A stretch of DNA of 64,000 nucleotides, from assembly GCA_019637615.1 (NCBI GenBank), contig JAHBVJ010000003.1, positions 124,001 through 188,000 on the forward strand, given 5' to 3'. The DNA comes from Anaerolineae bacterium. GTDB lineage: Bacteria; Chloroflexota; Anaerolineae; Aggregatilineales; UBA2796. Under the pieces are notes generated by a model that ran no database searches, was not told the origin of the DNA, and was given only the letters and a program-made list of their open reading frames with translations. A program made the translations under genes and the position numbers. Position 1 is the first letter of the stretch. Every line of letters starts with the position of its first letter. Shown here piece after piece: positions 10,181-19,498 of this stretch.

Positions 10181-10386
10181 ACATCCTCCTAAACTAGACG
10201 ACACACTTTACATTATAGGCAAGTCCCTAAATCACATCTGAAAACAAGCACACTATCAACCGCCGCTGTCCCTACTCTGGGAAAACGATGACCATTGTTA
10301 ACAATGCCCTTGCCCCAACTGACACACTTTTTTGATCCATGTTATAGTAGGGATGTGCATGATGGCACAGCGGAGAATCAAGTCGA

Positions 10387-11484
10387 ATGCCGTATTATCC
10401 AGCCAATAGCCTCATCGTACCCGCCGTGACGGTTCGGCGTGAACGTCACTTGCCGAGCAGCGCGATCAGTTCGTGGGCGATCCGCGAAGGTTCTACGGTT
10501 GCCGCTGACGAAGTGATCATCCGAGGGTTGCTGCCCGCTGATTTCATCGTCATCAATGCCCTCAAGCCGCTCGGCCTCAAACGCGCGGAGCAAATTACCG
10601 AGGAAATGCTGCAAGTTAGCAAAGGCAACCCCGTTTTTGAGGGCGACCCGATCCTCACTATCGGCAAAGGGCGTCGCGCCAAGTCGCTCAAGTCGCCTAC
10701 CAATGCCGTCTTTGCCCGGCTCGAAGGCGGTGATGTCATCTTGCAGACTAACCCCGATCCGGTCGATGTAGTCGCCATGTATCCGGGCAAAGTTACCTCT
10801 CTGCGCAACTCCAATGCCACAGCGCTCATCGAAACAGCGGGCGCGCTGCTCCAAGGCGTGTGGGGCAATGGCAAGATTGCCTACTCCCAGTTACGCTTAG
10901 AACCGCGAGATGGTATAGAATCGCTGCTTGGTGATACACTTGTGCCGGAGTATCGTGGCCTTGCGGTCGTCATGACGCATCCGATCAAATCGGATGTGCC
11001 GTTCAAAGTGGCGCAGCAGCAGGCAATGACCGCCATCATCGCCCCATCGATGCGTTCCGAGTTCCGGCAGTTGGCCTTAGAGCAGTCGATCCCCGTCTTA
11101 TTGCTGGAAGGCTTTGGCGAGTTAGACTTGTCGGAAATCGTGTACAATCTGATGCGCGATAATGATGGACGACCTGCTGTCATTAACGCGGTCGAGCCAG
11201 CCCGCTGGTCAGCCGACCGTCCAGAGGTGATGATTACGCTCTCTACCAATATTCCTGCTCCACTGCCGATCACGGATCAGCCGCTTGGGGTAGGGTCGCT
11301 TGTGCGGATTATACGTGCGCCGCTGCGAGGGAAATCGGGTAGAGTTAAGCGTCTGATTGATACGCCGCGTCAAGTCGAAAACGGGCTGCGCTTATTGGGC
11401 GCTGAGATCGAATTGACGAACGGGCAAATCCATTTCGTGCCCTTGGCGAACTTGGAAATGCTAGGTCGGGCGGTCGAAGGTTAG
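10387..11484 (+). CDS. Conserved hypothetical protein with KOW-like C-terminus
   Basis: I do not recognise the 365-residue protein as a named family. It has no signal peptide or membrane segment. Residues about 90-150 form a beta-rich block with TNAVFARLEGGDVILQ, which resembles a barrel-sandwich fold. Residues about 300-350 read GSLVRIIRAPLRGKSGRVKR, resembling a KOW/SH3-type nucleic-acid-binding loop. A GGAGA sequence precedes the ATG. It sits 64 bases before the TP-repeat surface protein gene and may be co-transcribed with it. The domain guesses are mine. Confidence 0.8.
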   Translation: MPYYPANSLIVPAVTVRRERHLPSSAISSWAIREGSTVAADEVIIRGLLPADFIVINALKPLGLKRAEQITEEMLQVSKGNPVFEGDPILTIGKGRRAKSLKSPTNAVFARLEGGDVILQTNPDPVDVVAMYPGKVTSLRNSNATALIETAGALLQGVWGNGKIAYSQLRLEPRDGIESLLGDTLVPEYRGLAVVMTHPIKSDVPFKVAQQQAMTAIIAPSMRSEFRQLALEQSIPVLLLEGFGELDLSEIVYNLMRDNDGRPAVINAVEPARWSADRPEVMITLSTNIPAPLPITDQPLGVGSLVRIIRAPLRGKSGRVKRLIDTPRQVENGLRLLGAEIELTNGQIHFVPLANLEMLGRAVEG

Positions 11485-11548
11485 CCGTGGCATAAATTAG
11501 GAGCCGCACGCGTTGCGCGACACTTCTCTATAGAGGGGGCCTGTTTTA

Positions 11549-12535
11549 ATGAGTAACAAGAATACCGATAATTTTGACCTCGGTGATTTTGATAATTTCG
11601 ATGAACCTACCTTCGCTGGAGGGTCGGGCTTCACCGATGAAATTGATCTCACCCCATCCGAGGTGATCACCACGCAGGGCGGACGTAATACACGTTTTGT
11701 CGTGCTGGCGACGGTGCTGGTGCTGCTCATTTTGTTGGGCGCGGTCGGGATCATCTTGTTGGCGATTGATCAGGGACGCAAGCAGTCCGAGTTTGCGGGC
11801 ACTGCTGCCGCCATCTACGCCACCAATACACAGGTTGCCATCTTCAACTTCCAGACCCAGACTGCCGCCGCGTGGACGAAGACGCCGACTTATACGCCGA
11901 CGCCAACCGATACTCCCACGCCGACAGAAACGCCAACGCCCACTTCGACGGATACACCTGACTTCGATGCGACCAATACCGCCGAGGCTCAAACACGGGA
12001 AGCTCTGATGCTGACGGAAGGCCCCGCCAATGCTACCGCGACAGAAGTTGCACGGCAGTTGACAGCCTTTGCGCAAACCCAGACTGCCGCCGCCAACAGC
12101 CAGACCCAAACTGCCCTCGCGCCGACAGCGACCTTTACGCCGTCCAATACGCTGCCACCGGGTATCACGCCGAGCGTGACGCCTATCGTGGTCACGGTTA
12201 CGCCCGGTGCGCAAGTCACGGTTTCTTCTGGAACGCAACCACCATTAGATATTAACTTGACGGTCGTCTTCCCGACTCAAGGCCCGATCATCATCATCCC
12301 CATGACAGCGACGAAAGTCCCAACGCTTAACAAGGATCAGAAAACGCAGACCAAAGCCGCGCTTCTGACGGCGACAGCACTCGGCACACCCGTCGCGGAG
12401 ATGCCCGATACTGGCTTCTTCGATGATGTGGTGCTTGCCAACGCGGGGCCGATGGGCATGACGATGGTTGCCATCTCCGCCATCGGGTTAGTTGCGGTCA
12501 TCGTGGCGGCGCGTCGTCTACGCGTTCAAGCCTAA
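11549..12535 (+). CDS. TP-repeat membrane protein with C-terminal MPDTG anchor-like motif
   Basis: 328 residues. An acidic cytoplasmic N-terminus (about 1-48) is followed by a transmembrane helix (about 49-75), a long Thr/Ala/Gln- and Thr/Pro-rich extracellular region including TPTPTDTPTPTETPTPT, then MPDTGFFDD, a second hydrophobic segment and RRLR. This LPXTG-like end with hydrophobic segment and basic tail is frequent in Chloroflexota surface proteins. Whether a sortase acts on it is unknown. AGAGGGGG lies 9 bases before the ATG. The low-complexity region is likely a stalk or cell-surface spacer. Confidence 0.85.
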   Translation: MSNKNTDNFDLGDFDNFDEPTFAGGSGFTDEIDLTPSEVITTQGGRNTRFVVLATVLVLLILLGAVGIILLAIDQGRKQSEFAGTAAAIYATNTQVAIFNFQTQTAAAWTKTPTYTPTPTDTPTPTETPTPTSTDTPDFDATNTAEAQTREALMLTEGPANATATEVARQLTAFAQTQTAAANSQTQTALAPTATFTPSNTLPPGITPSVTPIVVTVTPGAQVTVSSGTQPPLDINLTVVFPTQGPIIIIPMTATKVPTLNKDQKTQTKAALLTATALGTPVAEMPDTGFFDDVVLANAGPMGMTMVAISAIGLVAVIVAARRLRVQA

Positions 12536-12550
12536 ATCAAAGATACGGTT

Positions 12551-12577
12551 GGTAGGGTGAGGTTTCCTCGCCCTACC
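12551..12577 (+). terminator. Hairpin after TP-repeat protein gene
   Basis: Stem GGTAGGGTGAGG / CCTCGCCCTACC (one G-T pair) with loop TTT, 15 bases after the stop codon. No T-run follows, so termination strength is uncertain. Confidence 0.5.
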
Positions 12578-12685
12578 ATGCTCTCATCGACATTCCTCTG
12601 ATTTATTCTTCCAACCCGCTTCGATTGAGCTAGAATCAAGATAATCCATTGTCCGCGTTTCGCACTCTGCGTGTGCTAGGCTAGG

Positions 12686-13753
12686 ATGGGTGCTATGTCA
12701 ACGCTGCAACAACGCCTCGATCAACTTGCGATTCCCGGTGAACTCTACGAAGTAACCGATGAAGCCGACCATAAAATCCGCTGCTATGCCTGTGGTCACC
12801 GCTGCCTGATCCGTGATGGTGGACGCGGCGTCTGCAAAGTACGCTTCAACAAAGGCGGCGTCTTATACGTTCCACGCGGTTACGTCGGCGCGCTACAAGT
12901 CGATCCCGTCGAGAAAAAACCGTTCAATCACCTCGATCCGGGCGCAAACGTCATCAGCTTTGGAATGTTAGGTTGCGACTTACATTGTTCTTATTGTCAA
13001 AATTGGGAGATCAGCCAGCACGGGCGCGACGAGGACGCCGGACGTGATCCCGACATCATCTCCGCCACCGAGTTGATCAAGCTTGGCAAAGCACGCGGCG
13101 CAAGGGGCGTCGCGAGCACCTATAATGAGCCGCTGATCACTAGCGAGTGGGCGGTCGAGGTCTTCAAGGAAGCCAAGCGACAGGGATTGCACACCATGTA
13201 TATCTCGAACGGCAACGGCACACCCGAAGTCATCCATTATCTGCGCCCACACCTCGACGGCTACAAAATTGACCTGAAATCGATGCGTGACAAGAACTAT
13301 CGTCAGCTCGGCGCGGTGCTGCAAAACGTCTTGGACACCATCAAATTGGTCAAAGAGGTCGGCCTGTGGTTGGAGATCGTCACGCTGGTCATCCCCGGCT
13401 TCAACGACAGTCAGGAAGAACTCTGGGATGCCGCCCGCTACATTGCCAGTATTTCCCGCGACATTCCTTGGCATGTCACGGCCTTCCACCCCGACTACCG
13501 CATGACCGATCCACCGCGCACCACCGCCAATATGCTGATTCGTGCAGCAGAGATCGGCGCGGAAGCGGGCTTGAATTACGTCTACGCAGGCAATTTACCT
13601 GGCTATGTCGGAGACTGGGAACATACACACTGCCCCACTTGCCAGACCATCCTGATTCGGCGTCATGGCTTCTACGTACTAGAGAATCGCTTAAAAGCGA
13701 CGCATGGTGATTGCCCGAACTGTGGGACACACATACCCGGCATCTGGGGGTAA
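12686..13753 (+). CDS. AmmeMemoRadiSam system radical SAM enzyme
   Basis: 355 residues. The radical SAM [4Fe-4S] motif is visible in GCDLHCSYCQNW (about residues 97-104, CxxxCxxC spacing). A Cys-rich N-terminus, CYACGHRCLIRDGG...C, precedes it, and a C-terminal zinc-ribbon-like CPTCQ...CPNCG follows. The order and the SxYNEPLI stretch match the AmrS-type enzymes that accompany AMMECR1 and Memo proteins. The substrate of this system is not established. A second in-frame ATG at 12695 also has an AGGA upstream. The AMMECR1 gene lies about 6 kb away rather than adjacent. Confidence 0.93.
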   Translation: MGAMSTLQQRLDQLAIPGELYEVTDEADHKIRCYACGHRCLIRDGGRGVCKVRFNKGGVLYVPRGYVGALQVDPVEKKPFNHLDPGANVISFGMLGCDLHCSYCQNWEISQHGRDEDAGRDPDIISATELIKLGKARGARGVASTYNEPLITSEWAVEVFKEAKRQGLHTMYISNGNGTPEVIHYLRPHLDGYKIDLKSMRDKNYRQLGAVLQNVLDTIKLVKEVGLWLEIVTLVIPGFNDSQEELWDAARYIASISRDIPWHVTAFHPDYRMTDPPRTTANMLIRAAEIGAEAGLNYVYAGNLPGYVGDWEHTHCPTCQTILIRRHGFYVLENRLKATHGDCPNCGTHIPGIWG

Positions 13754-13800
13754 CTGCTACAATAGAAGCATTTGCTACTGACAAGATCGCTGGGACAGAC

Positions 13801-14118
13801 ATGACACCTATCATTCCACGTTACAAACTGCTAATGACTTACGACATCAAACCGCGTGAAGACAATGCCTATTATCAGTTTGTGCTCAATATCTTCGTAC
13901 CGCGTTTGCAGCAGCTTGGGCTGTACATGTGGCGTGCCTATCACACGGCCTACGGAGAATATCCTATGCGCCAGCTAGAATTTCTGGCGGAAGACATCGA
14001 CACGGTATATAAGGCGATGGAGAGCGAGGAATTTCAAACGCTGGTGGATCGTCTGAACACATATATCGTCAATTACTCGACCAAGATCGTTGCTTTCCGT
14101 GATGGCTTTCAATTCTGA
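13801..14118 (+). CDS. Small conserved hypothetical protein
   Basis: 105 residues, with no signal peptide or membrane segment. It opens with RYKLLMTYDIKP and is rich in aromatic residues, suggesting a compact alpha/beta dimeric-barrel-like fold, which I cannot confirm. The frame is open upstream to 13711, but that would overlap the radical SAM gene; the ATG at 13801 is preferred. It follows the radical SAM gene by 47 bases and precedes another small gene by 15, so it may belong to the same transcript. Confidence 0.7.
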   Translation: MTPIIPRYKLLMTYDIKPREDNAYYQFVLNIFVPRLQQLGLYMWRAYHTAYGEYPMRQLEFLAEDIDTVYKAMESEEFQTLVDRLNTYIVNYSTKIVAFRDGFQF

Positions 14119-14133
14119 GCAGGGCGCTTACCG

Positions 14134-14610
14134 ATGTTCAAGCTATTCAGTGATCTTCTCCTTCGTCGCGGACTGGAAACCGCTGCTCAACTTGGCGTGG
14201 ATGCTGCCGCCACAGCGACCAGCAAGAGCTTCATCCAGCGTTTCGCAGTGCATCCGCCAGTGACGGTGTTTGTTCGTGGCAGCAACGTGACCGTCCGCGT
14301 GATCTACCAACCGGGTAGCACCGTCGAACTCAACGCCAACTTGCGTGCCTCGTTCGGATGGGAATTCGTGGCGGATCAAGACGAAGCGGGTGTCTACATC
14401 GTCGCCAAACGCAAACTGCTGGTGGGGACGCTCTCTACCGCGAGTTTCACTATCATCACCCCGCCGGAGGCCAATCTCGTACTGCACCTCACCCCCGGCA
14501 CTGTTCAGGTGGTCGATCTAAACGGCAAACTGACCATCCCGGCGGGGACGCATGTTTCAATACCTTCCCCGACCGTTTCCAAGCCGCCAACAAATGTGAA
14601 CGTCGGCTAA
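14134..14610 (+). CDS. Hypothetical protein with beta-rich core
   Basis: 158 residues that I do not recognise. The N-terminal 35 residues look helical. Residues 40-145 alternate short hydrophobic strands and end in a Pro/Thr/Ser-rich tail. No clear signal peptide is seen. It lies 15 bases after the preceding small gene, consistent with an operon. Confidence 0.65.
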   Translation: MFKLFSDLLLRRGLETAAQLGVDAAATATSKSFIQRFAVHPPVTVFVRGSNVTVRVIYQPGSTVELNANLRASFGWEFVADQDEAGVYIVAKRKLLVGTLSTASFTIITPPEANLVLHLTPGTVQVVDLNGKLTIPAGTHVSIPSPTVSKPPTNVNVG

Positions 14611-14771
14611 ACCATAATGACGAATGCAGCCCGTTGTATTTAGCATTCGTCATGCCTTTGTGAGACCGCCCCTCCTTCACGCGCCGTATGATCCGCAGTA
14701 AGGTCATAGATACTGCAAAGATCGGTCACCGATTGGTACTGGTTGCATTCCCGCTGTAAGGAGTACAGGCG

Positions 14772-15236
14772 ATGGGAAAAATCGGAAAAGCGTTTAGAAA
14801 TGTCCTCATTGTAGGCATCCCCTTAGTGATCGTAGCTGCCATCGTGATAGCCATATACAACTCAAATCCCGCTAAATATGGGTCAATCATCCAAAGCACC
14901 ACGGGGCAGTTGCCGTCAGACGCACAAACCGCGCTGTTAGCGAGATTACACCTCCAAGGGGGTAATAAAGCGTATACGCTGATTTCTATACAACACGCTT
15001 CTAATCCCGCCAACCATTGGAATCCGATGGTAAACACAGCGCGAGATATGTGGTGTGTGGTGGTCGATCCGCCGTCGGATATTCGCGTTATTGATCAGGG
15101 TGATCGTCCCCTACGCAGTTTTTTGGTTTATCAAACCAGATCGACTGGTAGATGGTTGGTGACGGACGGCATCGAAGTCTTCCAGACGGATCAAAAGGAA
15201 TTTCAGCAGGTAGGCTGCACGAACTATCAGCATTGA
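14772..15236 (+). CDS. Membrane-anchored hypothetical protein
   Basis: 154 residues. One N-terminal membrane helix (about 9-29) is followed by a soluble domain presumably outside the cell, including WCVVVDPPSDIRVID and a near-terminal Cys. I do not recognise a family. A GTAAGGAG ribosome-binding site precedes the ATG. Confidence 0.7.
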   Translation: MGKIGKAFRNVLIVGIPLVIVAAIVIAIYNSNPAKYGSIIQSTTGQLPSDAQTALLARLHLQGGNKAYTLISIQHASNPANHWNPMVNTARDMWCVVVDPPSDIRVIDQGDRPLRSFLVYQTRSTGRWLVTDGIEVFQTDQKEFQQVGCTNYQH

Positions 15237-15274
15237 GGATATGGGGGCACTAGCCTGCGTATTTCTGGTGTTTA

Positions 15275-15298
15275 GGGGCAATGGCTAACCATTGCTCC
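15275..15298. terminator. Hairpin between convergent genes
   Basis: Stem GGGGCAATGG / CCATTGCTCC (one G-T pair) with loop CTAA, lying between the convergent 14772 gene and the PBP2 gene. No T-run is seen on either side. Confidence 0.45.
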
Positions 15299-15333
15299 TC
15301 CCTTGTCAGTATATCATGGCGCTCAATGCACGT

Positions 15334-17757
15334 TTAGCCCGCGTGCTTCACATCGATCTCAGGCCAGTTGCATGGCTGCACTTGCCCGTTGAAATCCGCC
15401 GACGCCCGCTGTGACTTGAAGTTGTAGTAGCAATACATCAGCCGCTTGACCACAGGCAGTGCGTTTGCTGATCCTTCCTTGCCGTTATAGATGAACGCAA
15501 TAATCGCGATTTCTGGCTGACGGTTGGCGTCGAACGGCGCGTAACCCACATACCATGCATGGGCAGGCCACTGTCCCGGAATGCACAAGCCTTTCGGGCG
15601 GGCGATTTCGTCGCAGTATTCCGCCGTGCCCGTCTTGCCCGCTACCTGTACAAAGCCCAACTGAGCTGGCAGCGCCGTGCCGCCCGTGATTGTGGTAGCT
15701 TCGTGCATCCCTTCTTCGACCAACTTGATGTACTGCGGATCGATGAAGGGTGGTTGATAGTCGATGTACTCGTTTTGCTTCAAACGGTTGGGATCGCACA
15801 TACGGAATGGTGCGCCGTCCCACTGGTAGCCAATCGGTACATTCACGCGATACGTGATCGGCTGCGTCTGCTGTGCTGCCACGCCTGTATTGGTCGTGCT
15901 TTGTCCGGGTTGCGCGATTGGCGTGAATTTAGCCGTGTAATTTTTGATGAAATCCGGCGTGCAGTCCGGTAGATTCGGGTTGTACTCAGGACTATTCGGG
16001 TCTTTGTACGGGCTGTTCCGCTCACAGATGCATACCAGACTGTTCTCATGCTGAAGATACAAATCTTCGCGCATATTCAAATAGGCTGGCGAACCATCCG
16101 TCGGCAGCGCAAGGGTACGGGCTACGTGAGGTTGCAATGCCTCCAACTGATTACCTTCGGAGTCAACCCAACTCTGCAAAATCGTCGGCTGGTACATGGT
16201 GCCACCCTGCGCAATTGCCGCCGACGAGACCAGCAGTTGTAGCGGCGTCACGTTGATGAACCCCTGACCGAAAGCGGCGTTATACGTATCGCCCGTTGAC
16301 CAACTCTCGCCGTAATTGCGCCGCTTCCACGTCGGATCGGGCACACGACCGGACACTTCCGCCGGCAGTTCGATCCCCAGATCGACGCCGATGTTGTAAG
16401 CGGTGGCATAGCGCATCAAGTTTAGGATGCCTAGTCCACCCGGTTTGAGCGTCTGCTCGGAAATTCTTGGGTCTGGATTACCACCGCCCACTTGATAAAA
16501 ATAAACGTCACAGCTCCACGCCACCGCGCGGATTAAATCGACGTTCCCGTGCCCGCTGCGCAGCCAACACACGAAGTCTTGTTTCGTCTCGGTGTCATTC
16601 GCGGCGAAGCGGTTCACCACCGACAAGATGCCACCATCAAACAACTGCGTTTCAGGGCGGATCACATTTTCGTTGGCTACTGCCGTCGCCGTGATCAACT
16701 TCCACACCGATCCGGGTGGATAAATCGACTGGATCGCGTGATTTTGCAGCGGCGTCTGTGCCTCATCCGCGATGCGCAGGTAATATTCTACGTCGATGCC
16801 ACGTGCGAACCGCGAATTATCGTACGTTGGCAAGCTCACCATCGCCAGAATCTGCCCGTTGCGCGGATCCATCGCGATCACCACGCCGGAACGCGTCACT
16901 TCGGCTTGTGCTTCACTGTTGATCGTCTGAATCTGATTATTGAGGATGTCCTGAGCCGCTTTTTGCAGATCGAGATCAATCGTTAGTCGCACATTTTGCC
17001 CCGGTACAGGGTCTTTCCGCTCGATCACGCGGATCGGCAAGCCAGCTACGTCCTTCACCTGTGTGATCAAGCCGCGTTGACCTGCAAGCTGATCTTCCAG
17101 ATAGGCTTCGATGCCTGCATAGCCCACGCGCTCGAACGAAGGGTTATAGCCTTGTTCCCGCAGGGCGTCTGCTTCCGCCTGACCAATCGGGCCGAGGTAG
17201 CCGATTAACTGCGATGTGTACGCGCCTGTCGGATACTGTCGCACAGGTACCGCGTCCACATGCACACCCGGTAAACTGCGGTTTGTTTCGAGGATCGTCT
17301 GCGCGATCTCAGGCCGTACGTCGGTGGCGACCACTACCGAACGGTAGGGCGCGATGCCCTGCCCTTCCCTGACCTGCTCATCCAGACTGCGGATCGTGAA
17401 TTTGCCAGCCGCGTCAGCCGCCGCACGCGTCGCAGGCACGTCGATTAACGCCGCCAACCGGTTCAACACTTCCAGCGCCTTCGCCTGATCATCGGGCACT
17501 TCTGCCGGAATGATCGATACATTGAATGCCGCCGCATTCAAGGCTAGTGGTCGCCCGTAACGGTCATAGATCACGCCGCGCGGTGATGGCAACGGCACTT
17601 TCTGGATCGCGTTGTCGTCCGCCAACGATGCAAATTCCTGATAGCGCACCACCTGAAATTCATACAGGCGGAAGATCAGCACACCGAAAGTGAACAACAT
17701 CACAATCGTCAAAAAAATTAATCTTGGCCCTTGGAATGGGAATATTCGACCACGCAT
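15334..17757 (-). CDS. mrdA: Penicillin-binding protein 2 (class B transpeptidase)
   Basis: 807 residues. One N-terminal membrane helix (about 12-30) is followed by a PBP dimerisation domain with SPRGVIYDRYGRPLA. The transpeptidase domain carries SVWK (SxxK, about S346), SCD (SxN/D motif, about 412) and KTGTAEY (KTG box, about 705). It crosslinks peptidoglycan outside the membrane during elongation. It is longer than the usual 600-650 residues. The extra length lies between the SxN and KTG motifs (roughly residues 535-680), where a Cys-containing, Pro/Asn-rich insert is seen. No mreCD, mreB or rodA is adjacent. Confidence 0.93.
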   Translation of the reverse strand: MRGRIFPFQGPRLIFLTIVMLFTFGVLIFRLYEFQVVRYQEFASLADDNAIQKVPLPSPRGVIYDRYGRPLALNAAAFNVSIIPAEVPDDQAKALEVLNRLAALIDVPATRAAADAAGKFTIRSLDEQVREGQGIAPYRSVVVATDVRPEIAQTILETNRSLPGVHVDAVPVRQYPTGAYTSQLIGYLGPIGQAEADALREQGYNPSFERVGYAGIEAYLEDQLAGQRGLITQVKDVAGLPIRVIERKDPVPGQNVRLTIDLDLQKAAQDILNNQIQTINSEAQAEVTRSGVVIAMDPRNGQILAMVSLPTYDNSRFARGIDVEYYLRIADEAQTPLQNHAIQSIYPPGSVWKLITATAVANENVIRPETQLFDGGILSVVNRFAANDTETKQDFVCWLRSGHGNVDLIRAVAWSCDVYFYQVGGGNPDPRISEQTLKPGGLGILNLMRYATAYNIGVDLGIELPAEVSGRVPDPTWKRRNYGESWSTGDTYNAAFGQGFINVTPLQLLVSSAAIAQGGTMYQPTILQSWVDSEGNQLEALQPHVARTLALPTDGSPAYLNMREDLYLQHENSLVCICERNSPYKDPNSPEYNPNLPDCTPDFIKNYTAKFTPIAQPGQSTTNTGVAAQQTQPITYRVNVPIGYQWDGAPFRMCDPNRLKQNEYIDYQPPFIDPQYIKLVEEGMHEATTITGGTALPAQLGFVQVAGKTGTAEYCDEIARPKGLCIPGQWPAHAWYVGYAPFDANRQPEIAIIAFIYNGKEGSANALPVVKRLMYCYYNFKSQRASADFNGQVQPCNWPEIDVKHAG

Positions 17758-18391
17758 AATGCCTCGTCACAGTTAACTTTACGTCATGCGGCGCTTATGC
17801 ACGCCCACGGATCGCCATCCGTACAATTCATGGTGATAACGCATCCTGATGAGTATAGGATGAATTCCGTCTGAGCATTCTTTTCCGCGATTTCGCCCTC
17901 ACTTGACACCTTTATTGCTCCCATGTGCGCTCTCACGGACGTAGCACGACGTTGGACTTTGCACATCGTAGACAAAAGTGAGGGAAAATAAAGCATTTCC
18001 TACCGAATCACCAATATGGATGATAACGATACTGACAGAATTCGCGCCAGTAATTTGTGGGTAACCGACATGGTACAAAGTGGAAGGTAGATAGTTGGCG
18101 CTGTATAACGAGCAATGGAGTTGAGCCACGCGCACAATTGTCAATGTACCGCAGCAAGGCGGAAAACTGAAGCGGATCCCTCGCTAACTCGTCACGGCCT
18201 CACCAGCCACATGGCGGCTTGTTTCCCAAAGCACTGCCCACTTTTAGTGAAGTGATGCCTTGATTCGCCGCCTGTGGTCACAGTTGATCTCTCAACTGTC
18301 TATTGATGAGGCCGCTATGATTAAAGTCCTGCGTGGCCTTGTTAGCTTTTGCCGCCTGCTGTTCAAAGCCAGCTGGATGCTCCGGATTGGC
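17758..18391. other. Intergenic region, no gene supported
   Basis: About 630 bases between the PBP2 gene and the aminotransferase. Short open frames here (70-81 codons, minus strand) lack ribosome-binding sites and recognisable domains. I see no clear terminator or repeat. Confidence 0.5.
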
Positions 18392-19495
18392 TTAGACAGG
18401 GACGCTTTCCAAGAATTGGCTGACCGTCTTGAGCAGGTCTTCCACCTCGGCTACGCTTGCATCCCCCATGTGCGCGATGCGGAAGGTCTTGTCCTTGAGT
18501 TTGCCGTACCCGTTGTTGATGGTCGCGCCATGCCCTTTCAGGAACTTGTTCAGCGCCGACACATCGATGTTGCGCGTATTGGCAATCACGCCGACGGTGG
18601 GCGAGGCGTAGCCTTTTTCGGGGAACATCTCGAAGCCCGCTTCCACCGCCCAATCGCGCACCGTTTGTGCCATCTGCTCATGACGGGCGAAACGCGCCTC
18701 CAAGCCTTCCGCGAGGATGTAGTCAAGCTGCTTGTCCGTCGCGAACATCAGCGAAATATTCGGAGTTGAAGGCGTATTGTTCTTGATGAGGAAGTTTTCC
18801 AGCTCCAGCAGGTCGAAGTAGTAACCGCGATACGGCACTTCCTTGGCGCGCTCCAAGGCTTTGTCCGAGACAGCGGCGAAGGCCAGACCGGGCGGCAGCG
18901 CCAGCGCCTTCTGCGTGGAGGTGATCACCATGTCCAAGCCTAACCCCGCGAAGTCGATCTTATAGCCGCCGAAAATGCTCACGGCGTCCACCAGAATCAG
19001 GGTATCCGGATATTGCTTGATGATCGGGACGTACTCTTCAAGCGGATTCTTGACGCCGGTGCTGGTTTCGTTCAGCACAATCGCCACCGCATCATAGGAT
19101 TCCTTCTTGAGCTGGTCAGCCAACTGCTCCGGCTTGATGGCAGTTCCCCACGGCACGCTGATGACGTCCACTTTTTTGCCGTTGGCTTGGCTCACCGCTG
19201 CCCAACGCTCACTGAACGCACCGTTGACGAGGTGCAGCGCCTTGCGATCATCGCGGATCAGGTTACGGCTGGCGGCTTCCCACAGCCCTGTGCCCGAGGA
19301 GGTAGACACGTAGACGCGAGAATTGGTATAGAAAACTTGGCGCAGCTTGGGCTGCACACGCGCGAACAACGCCTCGAACTCGGACGAGCGATGACCGATC
19401 ATCCAGCGTGCCTGCTCATCGAGGATTTCCTTGCGGACTTCGATGGGGCCGGGGATAAACAGCCGGACGTGATCGGGTTTCTTTGCATCGGACAT
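18392..19495 (-). CDS. Class V aminotransferase (serine/alanine-glyoxylate type)
   Basis: 367 residues of the PLP fold type I class V family. The N-terminal LFIPGPIEVRKEIL is typical of serine- or alanine-glyoxylate aminotransferases. The PLP lysine lies in TSTQKALALPPG (about K205), and DAVSIFGG holds the cofactor-ring aspartate. It probably moves an amino group from serine or alanine to glyoxylate in the cytoplasm; the exact substrate pair cannot be read from sequence. It starts four bases after the stop of the SIS-domain gene, so the two form an operon. Confidence 0.9.
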   Translation of the reverse strand: MSDAKKPDHVRLFIPGPIEVRKEILDEQARWMIGHRSSEFEALFARVQPKLRQVFYTNSRVYVSTSSGTGLWEAASRNLIRDDRKALHLVNGAFSERWAAVSQANGKKVDVISVPWGTAIKPEQLADQLKKESYDAVAIVLNETSTGVKNPLEEYVPIIKQYPDTLILVDAVSIFGGYKIDFAGLGLDMVITSTQKALALPPGLAFAAVSDKALERAKEVPYRGYYFDLLELENFLIKNNTPSTPNISLMFATDKQLDYILAEGLEARFARHEQMAQTVRDWAVEAGFEMFPEKGYASPTVGVIANTRNIDVSALNKFLKGHGATINNGYGKLKDKTFRIAHMGDASVAEVEDLLKTVSQFLESVPV

Positions 19496-19498
19496 GGG

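Noticed and set aside
13711..13800. N-terminal extension of the small gene at 13801
   Set aside because: It overlaps the end of the radical SAM gene and lacks a ribosome-binding site; the ATG at 13801 fits better.
17899..18144. 81-codon minus-strand frame with a protein-like composition
   Set aside because: There is no ribosome-binding site, no recognisable domain and no neighbour context, so it is not listed as a gene.
18260..18769. 169-codon plus-strand frame opposite the aminotransferase
   Set aside because: A shadow of the minus-strand class V aminotransferase, whose PLP motifs are clear.
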